A DNA stretch of 7,476 nucleotides from Chloroflexota bacterium (lineage in GTDB: Bacteria > Chloroflexota > Dehalococcoidia > Lucifugimonadales > CATQGZ01): positions 1 to 7,476 of the forward strand of contig JAQBTI010000113.1 of the NCBI GenBank assembly GCA_027624995.1. Reading direction: 5' to 3'. The notes below the pieces were generated by a model, which saw nothing but the letters and a program-made list of their open reading frames with translations, was not told where the DNA came from and did no database searches. The translations under genes and the position numbers were made by a program. The number at the start of each line of letters is the position of its first letter. Positions within the stretch are counted from its first letter, which is position 1. Shown here piece after piece: positions 1 through 5,259 of this stretch.

Positions 1-104
1 GACGGCGTCATAAAGTTACGCTCCACTGCTATCTGGCGATAATCGCAATACATAGCAATGCCATTTTACGACTCTCGGCTAAACAGTAGCTTCCATAACG
101 ACCC

Positions 105-133
105 TTGACGTATTGGGCAGTGTCGTGTACTCT
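105..133 (+). promoter_or_regulatory. Predicted sigma70-type promoter P1 upstream of the NYN gene
   Basis: TTGACG at 105-110 and TACTCT at 128-133 are separated by exactly 17 bases, the ideal sigma70 spacing. The -35 box matches consensus at five of six positions and the -10 box is moderate. It points toward the NYN gene and lies upstream of a second, stronger promoter. The two -35 boxes have similar left flanks (CGACCC and CAACCCC). Transcription from here is not demonstrated. Confidence 0.45.
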
Positions 134-149
134 TAACAGAGCGTACACG
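124..149. promoter_or_regulatory. Inverted repeat over the P1 -10 box, possible operator
   Basis: CGTGTAC at 124-130 and GTACACG at 143-149 form a perfect 7 bp dyad with a 12 bp centre. The left arm overlaps the proposed P1 -10 box and the right arm lies about where transcripts from P1 would begin. The half-site spacing of about 19 bp centre to centre (near two helical turns) is compatible with a dimeric repressor. It could instead be a hairpin in the P1 transcript. No regulator is encoded nearby. Confidence 0.35.
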
Positions 150-160
150 GCAACAACCCC

Positions 161-189
161 TTGACAAATTCGTAAAACACTACTAGACT
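161..189 (+). promoter_or_regulatory. Predicted strong sigma70-type promoter P2
   Basis: A perfect consensus -35 box, TTGACA (161-166), lies 17 bases before TAGACT (184-189), which matches four of six -10 positions. Transcription would begin near 196, about 70 bases before the NYN start codon, and would at once enter two hairpins and a T-tract. This is the best promoter match on the plus strand of the window. Confidence 0.6.
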
Positions 190-195
190 TTCCAT

Positions 196-253
196 ACCAC
201 CCCTGTCACTTCGCTGGCAGGGCTAGAGGCCATCCTAGGATGGCCTCTTTTTT
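196..253 (+). ncRNA. Candidate short leader RNA of two hairpins, attenuator or small RNA
   Basis: From the predicted P2 start near 196, the transcript would hold hairpin 1, an 8-pair stem (201-208 with 215-222, one G-U pair, loop CTTCGC), followed two bases later by the terminator hairpin and its U-tract ending at 253. That gives a roughly 58 nt RNA ending 11 bases before the NYN ATG. It could be an independent small RNA or a leader in which termination is regulated. No family is recognised, no leader peptide is visible, and no alternative antiterminator pairing is obvious. Confidence 0.3.
225..253 (+). terminator. Strong Rho-independent terminator immediately before the NYN gene
   Basis: GAGGCCATC (226-234) pairs perfectly with GATGGCCTC (239-247) around a CTAG loop, extended by A225-T248, and is followed by six T residues (248-253). 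The GGCCATCC/GGATGGCC stem resembles the E. coli rrnB T2 terminator as I recall it. The T-tract is on the plus strand only, so it stops rightward transcription, which is toward the gene at 265. It could end a gene left of the window, but both promoters lie between the window start and this terminator. Confidence 0.8.
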
Positions 254-264
254 GCCCTCCCTTA

Positions 265-903
265 ATGAAAACCAACGTTTACATCGATGGCTTCAACCTC
301 TACCATCGGGCGTTACAATACAGCCCGTACAAATGGCTTGATCTATTGAAGGTGTCCGAAGCCCTACTTCCGACCCATCAGATCAACCGCATTAGATTCT
401 TCACCGCACTAGTTGAATGGAGAGCTACCGATCCCAATCAACAGCGGAGGCAACTGACCTACATTCGAGCTCTTGAAAGCCTCCCTGGCCTGACTGTTCA
501 CTATGGGCACTTCCGAACAGACTCCAAACGTAAGCCACTCACACATCCAATCCAGGATGCCAGCCCCATAGTTGAAGTGGACGTAACCCAAGAAAAGGGG
601 TCTGATGTCAACTTAGCGACCTATCTACTCCTTGACGGCTTCCAAGGCGACTACGAACAGGCCTGCGTCATCAGTAATGACTCCGACTTGGCGCTCCCGA
701 TCAAAGTTGTACGGGACGAACTTAAGCTGCCAATCGTGGTTACCAATCCGAGTGTCAGCCAGAGAGTTCCGACAGCCAAGCAACTCCAAGATGCGTCTAC
801 ATTTCAGCGCCGCTTGTTCAAGACAACCCTAAAGAACAGTCAATTTCCCCCGACACTAACTGACGCGAATGGCACCATAACCAAGCCGCCTTCTTGGGTC
901 TGA
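265..903 (+). CDS. NYN domain (PIN-like, LabA/DUF88 type) predicted ribonuclease
   Basis: A 212-residue NYN-domain protein, a PIN-like fold found in predicted metal-dependent RNases. The acidic active site is visible: D8 and N11 in VYIDGFNLYHR, D114 in the EKGSDVNLA motif (110-118), and D139/D141 in SNDSD (138-141). The C-terminus runs through a variable region to KPPSWV, an ending I associate with complete members, so the protein seems full length. ATG 265 is the only ATG; in-frame sequence upstream is open to a TAG at 184 but has no other good start. The bases before the ATG (CCCTCCCTTA) contain no Shine-Dalgarno sequence. Base composition (about 47% GC in 301-360) is clearly lower than the genes to the right (about 67% in 1381-1440), and codons such as CTA, TTA and AGA occur, suggesting acquisition by transfer. 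The RNA target is unknown. Confidence 0.88.
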   Translation: MKTNVYIDGFNLYHRALQYSPYKWLDLLKVSEALLPTHQINRIRFFTALVEWRATDPNQQRRQLTYIRALESLPGLTVHYGHFRTDSKRKPLTHPIQDASPIVEVDVTQEKGSDVNLATYLLLDGFQGDYEQACVISNDSDLALPIKVVRDELKLPIVVTNPSVSQRVPTAKQLQDASTFQRRLFKTTLKNSQFPPTLTDANGTITKPPSWV

Positions 904-918
904 GCCCTTTCCCGGCAA

Positions 919-2247
919 TTAAAGCATTCCCTGGTTTCGTACGTCGTTGACGGCGCGCTCGGCGGCTTCGATAGTCTGGTCGATGTCGTCCTCGGTGTGC
1001 ACTGCCATCACCATGAACCGGGTCCCGGAGTGGACGCCGTGGTTCATCATCGCGAGCTCCATCTGCGTCCGCCTTGCCGGGTTGTCGATAATCGCGGTCT
1101 CCTCAGGGGAGAGGATGCAGACCTCGTGGTCGCACTCGTGGTCTACTCCCAGGCGAAGGAAGATCGACGAGGCTATACCGGACGCGCAACCGGGGACTTC
1201 GTTTCTAGACAGCATGTCGTTCAGGCCGGCCTTCAGTCTGGACGCCATGGCGTTGGCGGTATCGTTGACCGGTGTGTTCTTTACCAGGCCCAGGGCGGTG
1301 ATGCCGGCAGATGCCGACAGCGGGTTCGCGTTGAATGTCCCGTTGTGTTGGACGCGCCTGTGCTGGTCGTGCGCCGGGTCGCCGGTCATCTCGATCATGT
1401 TGATGATGTCGGCCCGTCCGGCGACCGCGCCTCCAGGGAGCCCGCCCCCTAGGATCTTGGCCATCGTGCACATGTCAGGGGTGATGCCGTAGTACTCCTG
1501 CGCGCCGCCCTTCGAGACCCGGAAGCCGGTTACGACTTCGTCGAAGATCAGGACTACACCGTAGCGTTCGGTCACGTCTCTTAGCCCGCTCACGAACTCC
1601 GCCGTGACGGCGTGGTTCCCCATGTGGGCGCCGGTCGGCTCCAGGATGATTGCCGCTATATCGGCATCCTCGGCCAACGTCTTCTCGACAAGCGAGATGT
1701 CGTTGGGGGGCAGCACGATCATGGTGTTCAGGACCTCTTCAGGTATGCCCCCGAGCACGGCGTTCCCGGCCATGGCGTAGTCGTGCCAGCCGTGGAAGTG
1801 GTCCACGAATTTTATGATCTTCTTCTTGCCGGTGTAGGCGCGGACGAGTCGGAAGGCCATCAGGGTGGCTTCGGTGCCCGAGCTGTGGAAGCGCACCTTC
1901 TCGGCGCACGGGATGAGGTCCCGGATCGCCTGTCCCCATTGGATCTCCAGGTCGGTGGAGGCACTGAGGTGGGTGCCGCGTTTCATCTGCTCGGTAACCG
2001 CCGCGACTACGTCCGGATGGGAGTGGCCGAGGATCAGCGAACCATGGCCCGTGTAGTAGTCGATCAGACGGTTGCCGTCGACGTCCCACTTGTGCGGGCC
2101 CAGGCCGTGCGTCGCGTAGATCGGGAATGGGCTGAGCCGACGGGTGTCGTGCGTGACGCCGTCGGGGAACAGGCCCTTGGCAGTCGCATGCCTCTCGGCG
2201 GACCCCGGGTGCATGTCGATGTAACGCTGCTCGATTGCGGTAACCAT
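919..2247 (-). CDS. Class III PLP-dependent aminotransferase, glutamate-1-semialdehyde 2,1-aminomutase-like
   Basis: A 442-residue fold-type I PLP enzyme of the class III aminotransferase/GSA aminomutase group, presumably cytosolic. Visible signatures are the cofactor phosphate loop SSGTEA (122-127), HFHGWHD (about 150-156), DEVVTGFR with D236, and the Schiff-base lysine K264 in MAKILGGGLPGG. Length and lysine position are close to HemL (about 426 residues, K265), but HGWHD replaces the HGHAD-type stretch of true HemL and an extra HxCxHxxC cluster (370-377) lies in the C-terminal domain, so the role may not be tetrapyrrole synthesis. ATG 2247 is chosen because AAGGAGA (2257-2251) precedes it; an in-frame TTG at 2292 would add 15 residues without a visible ribosome site. 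A promoter with TATAAT lies upstream. It is divergent from the threonine synthase-like gene and its stop lies 15 bases from the NYN stop, with no terminator between them. Confidence 0.85.
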   Translation of the reverse strand: MVTAIEQRYIDMHPGSAERHATAKGLFPDGVTHDTRRLSPFPIYATHGLGPHKWDVDGNRLIDYYTGHGSLILGHSHPDVVAAVTEQMKRGTHLSASTDLEIQWGQAIRDLIPCAEKVRFHSSGTEATLMAFRLVRAYTGKKKIIKFVDHFHGWHDYAMAGNAVLGGIPEEVLNTMIVLPPNDISLVEKTLAEDADIAAIILEPTGAHMGNHAVTAEFVSGLRDVTERYGVVLIFDEVVTGFRVSKGGAQEYYGITPDMCTMAKILGGGLPGGAVAGRADIINMIEMTGDPAHDQHRRVQHNGTFNANPLSASAGITALGLVKNTPVNDTANAMASRLKAGLNDMLSRNEVPGCASGIASSIFLRLGVDHECDHEVCILSPEETAIIDNPARRTQMELAMMNHGVHSGTRFMVMAVHTEDDIDQTIEAAERAVNDVRNQGML

Positions 2248-2315
2248 CGTTCTCCTTTTTTGCGTAACTGTTAAGGCGGCTGTCTTGCTCAAGCCGGTCG
2301 CCGGTAGACCCGTGT

Positions 2316-2343
2316 ATTATAGCTCCGGCACCGAAGGATGCAA
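2316..2343 (-). promoter_or_regulatory. Predicted promoter of the class III aminotransferase gene
   Basis: Reading leftward, TTGCAT (2343-2338) is followed after 16 bases by a perfect TATAAT (2321-2316). The start would be near 2309, leaving a leader of about 60 bases before ATG 2247. A small dyad, CCGG-TCG-CCGG at 2294-2304, lies just downstream of the predicted start. The plus-strand reading of the same AT patch (TATTAT, 2315-2320) has no partner -35 box at normal spacing, so the promoter of the divergent gene is unclear. Confidence 0.5.
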
Positions 2344-2372
2344 CGCGGCGGCTGACGCTGAGAGAGGGCGAA

Positions 2373-3551
2373 ATGCGGAGCTATCTAGACCACCTGGAGT
2401 GCACCTACTGCGGCTCGAAGTTTAACGTCGACGAGCCCCACCGGACCTGTTCCGACTGCGGTAAGGTCCTCTATCCGCGATACGACCTCGAAGCGGCGCG
2501 GAAGGCCCTGCCGCGAGACACTCTCGCAGGTCGGCGGCCCGACATGTGGCGCTACTTCGAGGTCATGCCTGTCCGCGACGAGGCCAACATCGTGAGCCTC
2601 GGCGAGGGCTTTACAAATATATTCCCGGCCAAGCGCCTGGGACGGGAGCTGGGACTCGAGGGTCTGTCGATCAAGGACGAGGGGCTCAATCCGACAGCCT
2701 CGTTCAAGGCCCGAGGCCTGTCGGCGGCGGTCTCGAAGGCCAAGGAGCTTGGACTGACCCGGTTGACGATGCCATCTGCAGGCAACGCGGCGGGCGCTAT
2801 GTCGGCCTATGCCGCGAGGGCGGGACTGGAGGCGTACGTCTTCATGCCGAGAGACGCACCGGAGGCCAACATGAAGGAAGCCTCCATAACGGGCGCGCAC
2901 CTGACCCTGGTGGACGGGCTGATCAGCGACGCGGGCGTCCTCTCACGCCGGGAGGCCGCCGAGAAAGACCTGTTCGACGTGTCCACGCTCCAGGAGCCGT
3001 ACCGGGTCGAGGGCAAGAAGACGTTGGGGTACGAGATCGCCGAGCAGATGGGGTGGACGCTACCGGACGCCATCGTCTATCCGACGGGCGGCGGCACGGG
3101 CATCGTAGGCATGTGGAAGGCCTTCGAGGAGATGGAGCAGATGGGGTGGATCGATAGCAAGCGACCCAAGATGTACTGCGTTCAAGCGGAGGGCTGTGCT
3201 CCCATCGTGAGGGCCTTCGACCGCGGCGACGAGTTCGCCGAGCCGTGGCAGAACGCTCAGACGATTGCCGCCGGTATGAGGGTGCCGGGCGCTATCGGCG
3301 ACTACCTAATCCTGCGCGCGCTGCGCGAGAGCGGCGGGAGCGCACAGACCGTCACCGATGAGGAGATACTCGAGTGGATGCGTAAGGTTGCCGGGCTCGA
3401 GGGAATCTTCGTGTGCCCCGAGGGCGCGGCGACGGCGGCGGCCGTGCCGAAGCTGCTGTCGCGAGGGGAGCTGTCTCCCGACGACACGGTGTTGTTGCTG
3501 AACACGGGGTCGGGGCTGAAGAACCTGGAGCTGGTGTCTGCGTCGGGTTAG
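2373..3551 (+). CDS. thrC: Threonine synthase-like PLP enzyme with N-terminal zinc ribbon
   Basis: A 392-residue fold-type II PLP enzyme. Threonine synthase converts O-phospho-L-homoserine and water to L-threonine and phosphate in the cytosol. The N-terminus carries a CxxC-x12-CxxC zinc ribbon (C10, C13, C26, C29), typical of one threonine synthase branch. The PLP lysine is K112 in ASFKARG, the substrate loop is PSAGNAAGA (134-142), the phosphate-binding loop is TGGGTG (238-243), and the C-terminal NTGSG (377-381) contacts the pyridine ring in this family. ATG 2373 is preceded by the purine-rich AGAGAGGG (2361-2368), a usable ribosome site, and the ribbon begins just after it, which supports this start. 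Paralogues such as cysteate synthase share the fold, so substrate is not certain. It is transcribed away from the class III aminotransferase, and a threonine dehydrogenase gene converges on it. Confidence 0.85.
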   Translation: MRSYLDHLECTYCGSKFNVDEPHRTCSDCGKVLYPRYDLEAARKALPRDTLAGRRPDMWRYFEVMPVRDEANIVSLGEGFTNIFPAKRLGRELGLEGLSIKDEGLNPTASFKARGLSAAVSKAKELGLTRLTMPSAGNAAGAMSAYAARAGLEAYVFMPRDAPEANMKEASITGAHLTLVDGLISDAGVLSRREAAEKDLFDVSTLQEPYRVEGKKTLGYEIAEQMGWTLPDAIVYPTGGGTGIVGMWKAFEEMEQMGWIDSKRPKMYCVQAEGCAPIVRAFDRGDEFAEPWQNAQTIAAGMRVPGAIGDYLILRALRESGGSAQTVTDEEILEWMRKVAGLEGIFVCPEGAATAAAVPKLLSRGELSPDDTVLLLNTGSGLKNLELVSASG

Positions 3552-3664
3552 CGGCGGAGGGCAGGCGGGAGACACAGGTCTGCTCCTACGGGGGGGGCGT
3601 GGGGAGCGTCTTGCCCCATCTCCCTTGACGGGCTTTGCACAAGAAGTGCCTCGAACTGCGGATT

Positions 3665-3685
3665 GCCCTTCGACAAGCTCAGGGC
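3665..3685. repeat. Palindromic hairpin repeat, copy A
   Basis: GCCCT (3665-3669) pairs with AGGGC (3681-3685) around the loop core TCGACAAGCTC (3670-3680). The 17 bases 3669-3685 recur exactly at 3859-3875. I recognise the TTCGACAAGCTCAGGGC type as a commonly dispersed intergenic repeat in environmental bacterial genomes, though I cannot verify its distribution here. Confidence 0.75.
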
Positions 3686-3709
3686 GATCGGTGGATTTGA
3701 AACTTCGTT

Positions 3710-3732
3710 CGTGGTGAGCCTGTCGAACCACG
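3710..3732. repeat. Palindromic hairpin repeat, copy B, inverted with a different stem
   Basis: CGTGGT (3710-3715) pairs perfectly with ACCACG (3727-3732). The loop GAGCCTGTCGA (3716-3726) is the reverse complement of the copy A loop except at one base. Copies A and B are therefore an inverted pair 24 bases apart whose stems differ in sequence but are each self-complementary. Confidence 0.7.
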
Positions 3733-3853
3733 GCCCCGCATCGCGACTTCATGTGCAAAGCCCCCTTGACGGGAGAAGGTTGGGACGAGGGCGCGGTCCG
3801 GAGGCGGTTGGGGATGCTGGGAGCCGCGTTGCAGGCGACGCCCAAACGCCCTC

Positions 3854-3875
3854 GCCCGTTCGACAAGCTCAGGGC
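3854..3875. repeat. Palindromic hairpin repeat, copy C
   Basis: GCCC (3854-3857) and GGGC (3872-3875) enclose the same core TCGACAAGCTC (3860-3870) as copy A, in direct orientation. It lies outside the MITE-like element, about 45 bases from the stop codon of the threonine dehydrogenase gene, where it may form a hairpin in that gene's 3' transcript. Confidence 0.7.
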
Positions 3876-3918
3876 AGGCTCTCAGACCTCTCTTAGACGG
3901 AGATGAGGGTTACAGCCC

Positions 3919-5055
3919 TTACCGGTGCACCACGCGTCCCTCGACGTTGGAGTCCTGGTCTGCGCGTGTTTCAACATCCGCCGCCGCGAGATCGACGGTC
4001 GCCTTTGGCCGCAGGATGATCTTGCACGCGTCGCCCGCTGCTAGCAACGCCATGGCCTCTTCGATCTTCTCGAAGCTCATCTCGTGAGTGATCAGCGGCC
4101 GCAGATCGACCACTCCACTCTCCAGCATCCAGCGGGTCCTGTACCAGGTGTCGAAGATGCGCCGACCGTTCAACGCCAACACGGTCAGGTTCTTGAAGAT
4201 CATGCTCTCGGCTACGTCGATGCGGACGGGGCTGGCCGGGATTCCGAACAGCGTGATGCGTCCGCCGTTCCGCACTCCTCGAAAGGCCGAGTCTATGGCC
4301 GATGGGGCCCCACTCATCTCCAGCACGACGTCGACCCCGAAGCCCTCATTGGCCTCGGCAAGCCATCGAGCTATGCCCCCTTCTTCGACGTTACGGGCGT
4401 TGAGAGTCGCATCCGCGCCCATCGTCTTGGCTAGGCCCAGGCGGAAGTCGTTCAAGTCGACGGCCAGAACGAGCGCCGCCCCCGACGCCTTGGCGATGGC
4501 TACTGAGAACAAGCCCACCGGGCCGCAGCCGAGGACTCCCACGCTCTGGCCCGTGAGGTCGTGCGCCAGTGCAGCGAATATGCCGTTGCCGAAAGGTTCC
4601 TGCAGGGTCGCGATCTCCGGGGGAAGCTTGCTTCTGTCATTTGGCCAGATAACCTTCTCAGGAAGGACGAGGAAGTCGGCGAACGCGCCATCACGATCTA
4701 CCCCGAGGATGCGGGTCCTCGCGCACATGTGCAGTTGGCCTGTGCGGCACTGAAAGCACATGCCACACGTGATGTGGCTCTCCGCCGAGACGTAGTCTCC
4801 GACCGCTACGTGCTGAACGCCGGTGCCGATCTCAACGACCGTCCCGGCGAACTCGTGACCGACTGTCAGGGGGGTCTTTATCCGCTGGGAACTCCACTCG
4901 TCCCACTCCCATATGTGCAGGTCGGTGCCGCACACACTGGCGGCCTCGACGGCCACGAGGACCTCGTCCGGACCTACTTCGGGGATCGGGACCTCTTCCA
5001 CGACCAGCCCTTTGGAAGGCTCGACTTTGCGGACCGCCGTCATCATTTCAGGCAA
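3919..5055 (-). CDS. tdh: L-threonine 3-dehydrogenase, zinc-dependent MDR family
   Basis: Predicted cytosolic enzyme oxidising L-threonine with NAD+ to 2-amino-3-ketobutyrate, which a CoA ligase normally cleaves to glycine and acetyl-CoA. From a TTG start the protein is 378 residues. It closely resembles E. coli Tdh (341 residues): catalytic zinc site C42 in CGTDLHIWEWDEW, H67/E68 in GHEF, H94 in SHITCG, structural-zinc cysteines C97, C100, C103 and C111, the EPFGN loop near 153, the Rossmann motif GCGPVG (176-181), and EMSGAP and GIP further on. About 24 acidic residues extend past the usual end (after KIILRPKATV). TTG 5055 is preferred because GAGGGAG (5068-5062) sits 6 bases before it; ATG 5046 would be 15 bases away and ATG 5115 has no site and adds non-conserved residues. 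No kbl is in the window. Related polyol dehydrogenases share the fold, but the WDEW and HITCG stretches favour Tdh. Confidence 0.87.
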   Translation of the reverse strand: MPEMMTAVRKVEPSKGLVVEEVPIPEVGPDEVLVAVEAASVCGTDLHIWEWDEWSSQRIKTPLTVGHEFAGTVVEIGTGVQHVAVGDYVSAESHITCGMCFQCRTGQLHMCARTRILGVDRDGAFADFLVLPEKVIWPNDRSKLPPEIATLQEPFGNGIFAALAHDLTGQSVGVLGCGPVGLFSVAIAKASGAALVLAVDLNDFRLGLAKTMGADATLNARNVEEGGIARWLAEANEGFGVDVVLEMSGAPSAIDSAFRGVRNGGRITLFGIPASPVRIDVAESMIFKNLTVLALNGRRIFDTWYRTRWMLESGVVDLRPLITHEMSFEKIEEAMALLAAGDACKIILRPKATVDLAAADVETRADQDSNVEGRVVHR

Positions 5056-5061
5056 ATTGCA

Positions 5062-5068
5062 CTCCCTC
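5062..5068 (-). promoter_or_regulatory. Ribosome binding site that decides a TTG start for tdh
   Basis: On the minus strand GAGGGAG is followed by TGCAAT and then TTG at 5055, an ideal 6-base spacing. The next ATG codons (5046 and 5043) are too far away for this site. This supports a non-ATG start, which may hold translation down. Confidence 0.6.
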
Positions 5069-5170
5069 GATGCCCCTCGTTTCGATGTCTGGGGGGCGCC
5101 CGCTAAATGTAGCATAAATACGGGTGCGATCTGAGCAGTGGGCCCAATCTGCGTGCGACCGCCGGCGAAT

Positions 5171-5219
5171 GGATTCCGGCCACCCGCCTACGCGGGGCGC
5201 AGGCTGCGCTGGAATGACG
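5171..5219. repeat. Palindromic intergenic repeat with two internal hairpins
   Basis: Outer arms ATTCC (5173-5177) and GGAAT (5211-5215) enclose two adjacent perfect stems: CCCGC/GCGGG (5183-5187 with 5192-5196, loop CTAC) and GCGCA/TGCGC (5197-5201 with 5205-5209, loop GGC). The form suggests a three-way junction. The GGATTCC...GGAATGACG ends recall a common dispersed bacterial intergenic repeat. It is unrelated in sequence to the repeats at 3622-3875. The rest of the gap 5056-5259 shows no gene and no convincing promoter. Confidence 0.55.
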
Positions 5220-5259
5220 CAGGGGGAAGACCGTACGCTGGCCTTAGCTGGCCGTGGCC

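Larger units (their letters stand above)
3631..3762. mobile_element. MITE-like non-coding insertion with terminal inverted repeats and 9 bp duplication
   Basis: The 17-base ends (3631-3647 and the reverse complement of 3746-3762) match at 16 positions, reading GGCTTTGCACA(A/T)GAAGT. CCCTTGACG flanks the element directly on both sides (3622-3630 and 3763-3771), as expected for a target-site duplication. Removing the element and one copy rebuilds TCTCCC-TTGAC-GGGAGA, a perfect 6 bp palindrome. The 132 bp interior has no transposase, so movement would need one encoded elsewhere. It carries two of the hairpin-repeat copies. The exact boundaries are uncertain by one or two G/C bases. Confidence 0.5.
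3552..3918. repeat. Convergent intergenic mosaic of palindromic repeats
   Basis: This 367 bp gap between two convergent stop codons holds no credible gene. It contains a run of eight G residues (3590-3597), a 132 bp MITE-like insertion, and three hairpin-repeat copies (3665-3685, 3710-3732, 3854-3875). A perfect 8 bp inverted pair, CGAGGGCG (3786-3793) and CGCCCTCG (3847-3854), is also present. No hairpin followed by a T-tract is present, so any termination here would depend on the palindromes or Rho. Confidence 0.75.

Noticed and set aside
36..46. Small dyad GCGAT-A-ATCGC near the left edge
   Set aside because: Only 5 bp arms with no promoter or repeat context; expected by chance.
58..108. 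A 16-codon ORF (MPFYDSRLNSSFHNDP) before the NYN gene, as a leader peptide
   Set aside because: It has no ribosome site, lies upstream of the proposed transcription starts, has no run of regulatory codons and does not overlap the hairpins.
947..1492. Long frames opposite the aminotransferase, threonine synthase, tdh and transporter genes
   Set aside because: High GC gives long open antisense frames. Their translations are low-complexity or lack recognisable domains, while the sense frames have full catalytic motifs.
919..2247. Calling the aminotransferase hemL outright
   Set aside because: The HGWHD motif and HECDHEVC cluster differ from what I expect of true GSA aminomutase, and no other tetrapyrrole gene is nearby.
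919..2292. Longer aminotransferase from TTG 2292
   Set aside because: No ribosome site there, and ATG 2247 has AAGGAGA just upstream. The extra 15 residues look like untranslated leader.
3590..3635. G-run and GGGGAGCGTCTTGCCCC as a terminator of the threonine synthase gene
   Set aside because: Four base pairs around a nine-base loop with no T-tract; too weak.
3413..3896. Open frames across the repeat region on both strands, such as peptides with PFDKLRA and VSLSNHG
   Set aside because: These are direct translations of the TTCGACAAGCTC hairpin repeats, a familiar source of false proteins; no ribosome sites or domains.
5104..5140. AT-rich patch before tdh (TATTTA, TATGCT, TACATT on the minus strand) as a promoter
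   Set aside because: None of the possible -10 boxes has a recognisable -35 box at 16-18 bases.
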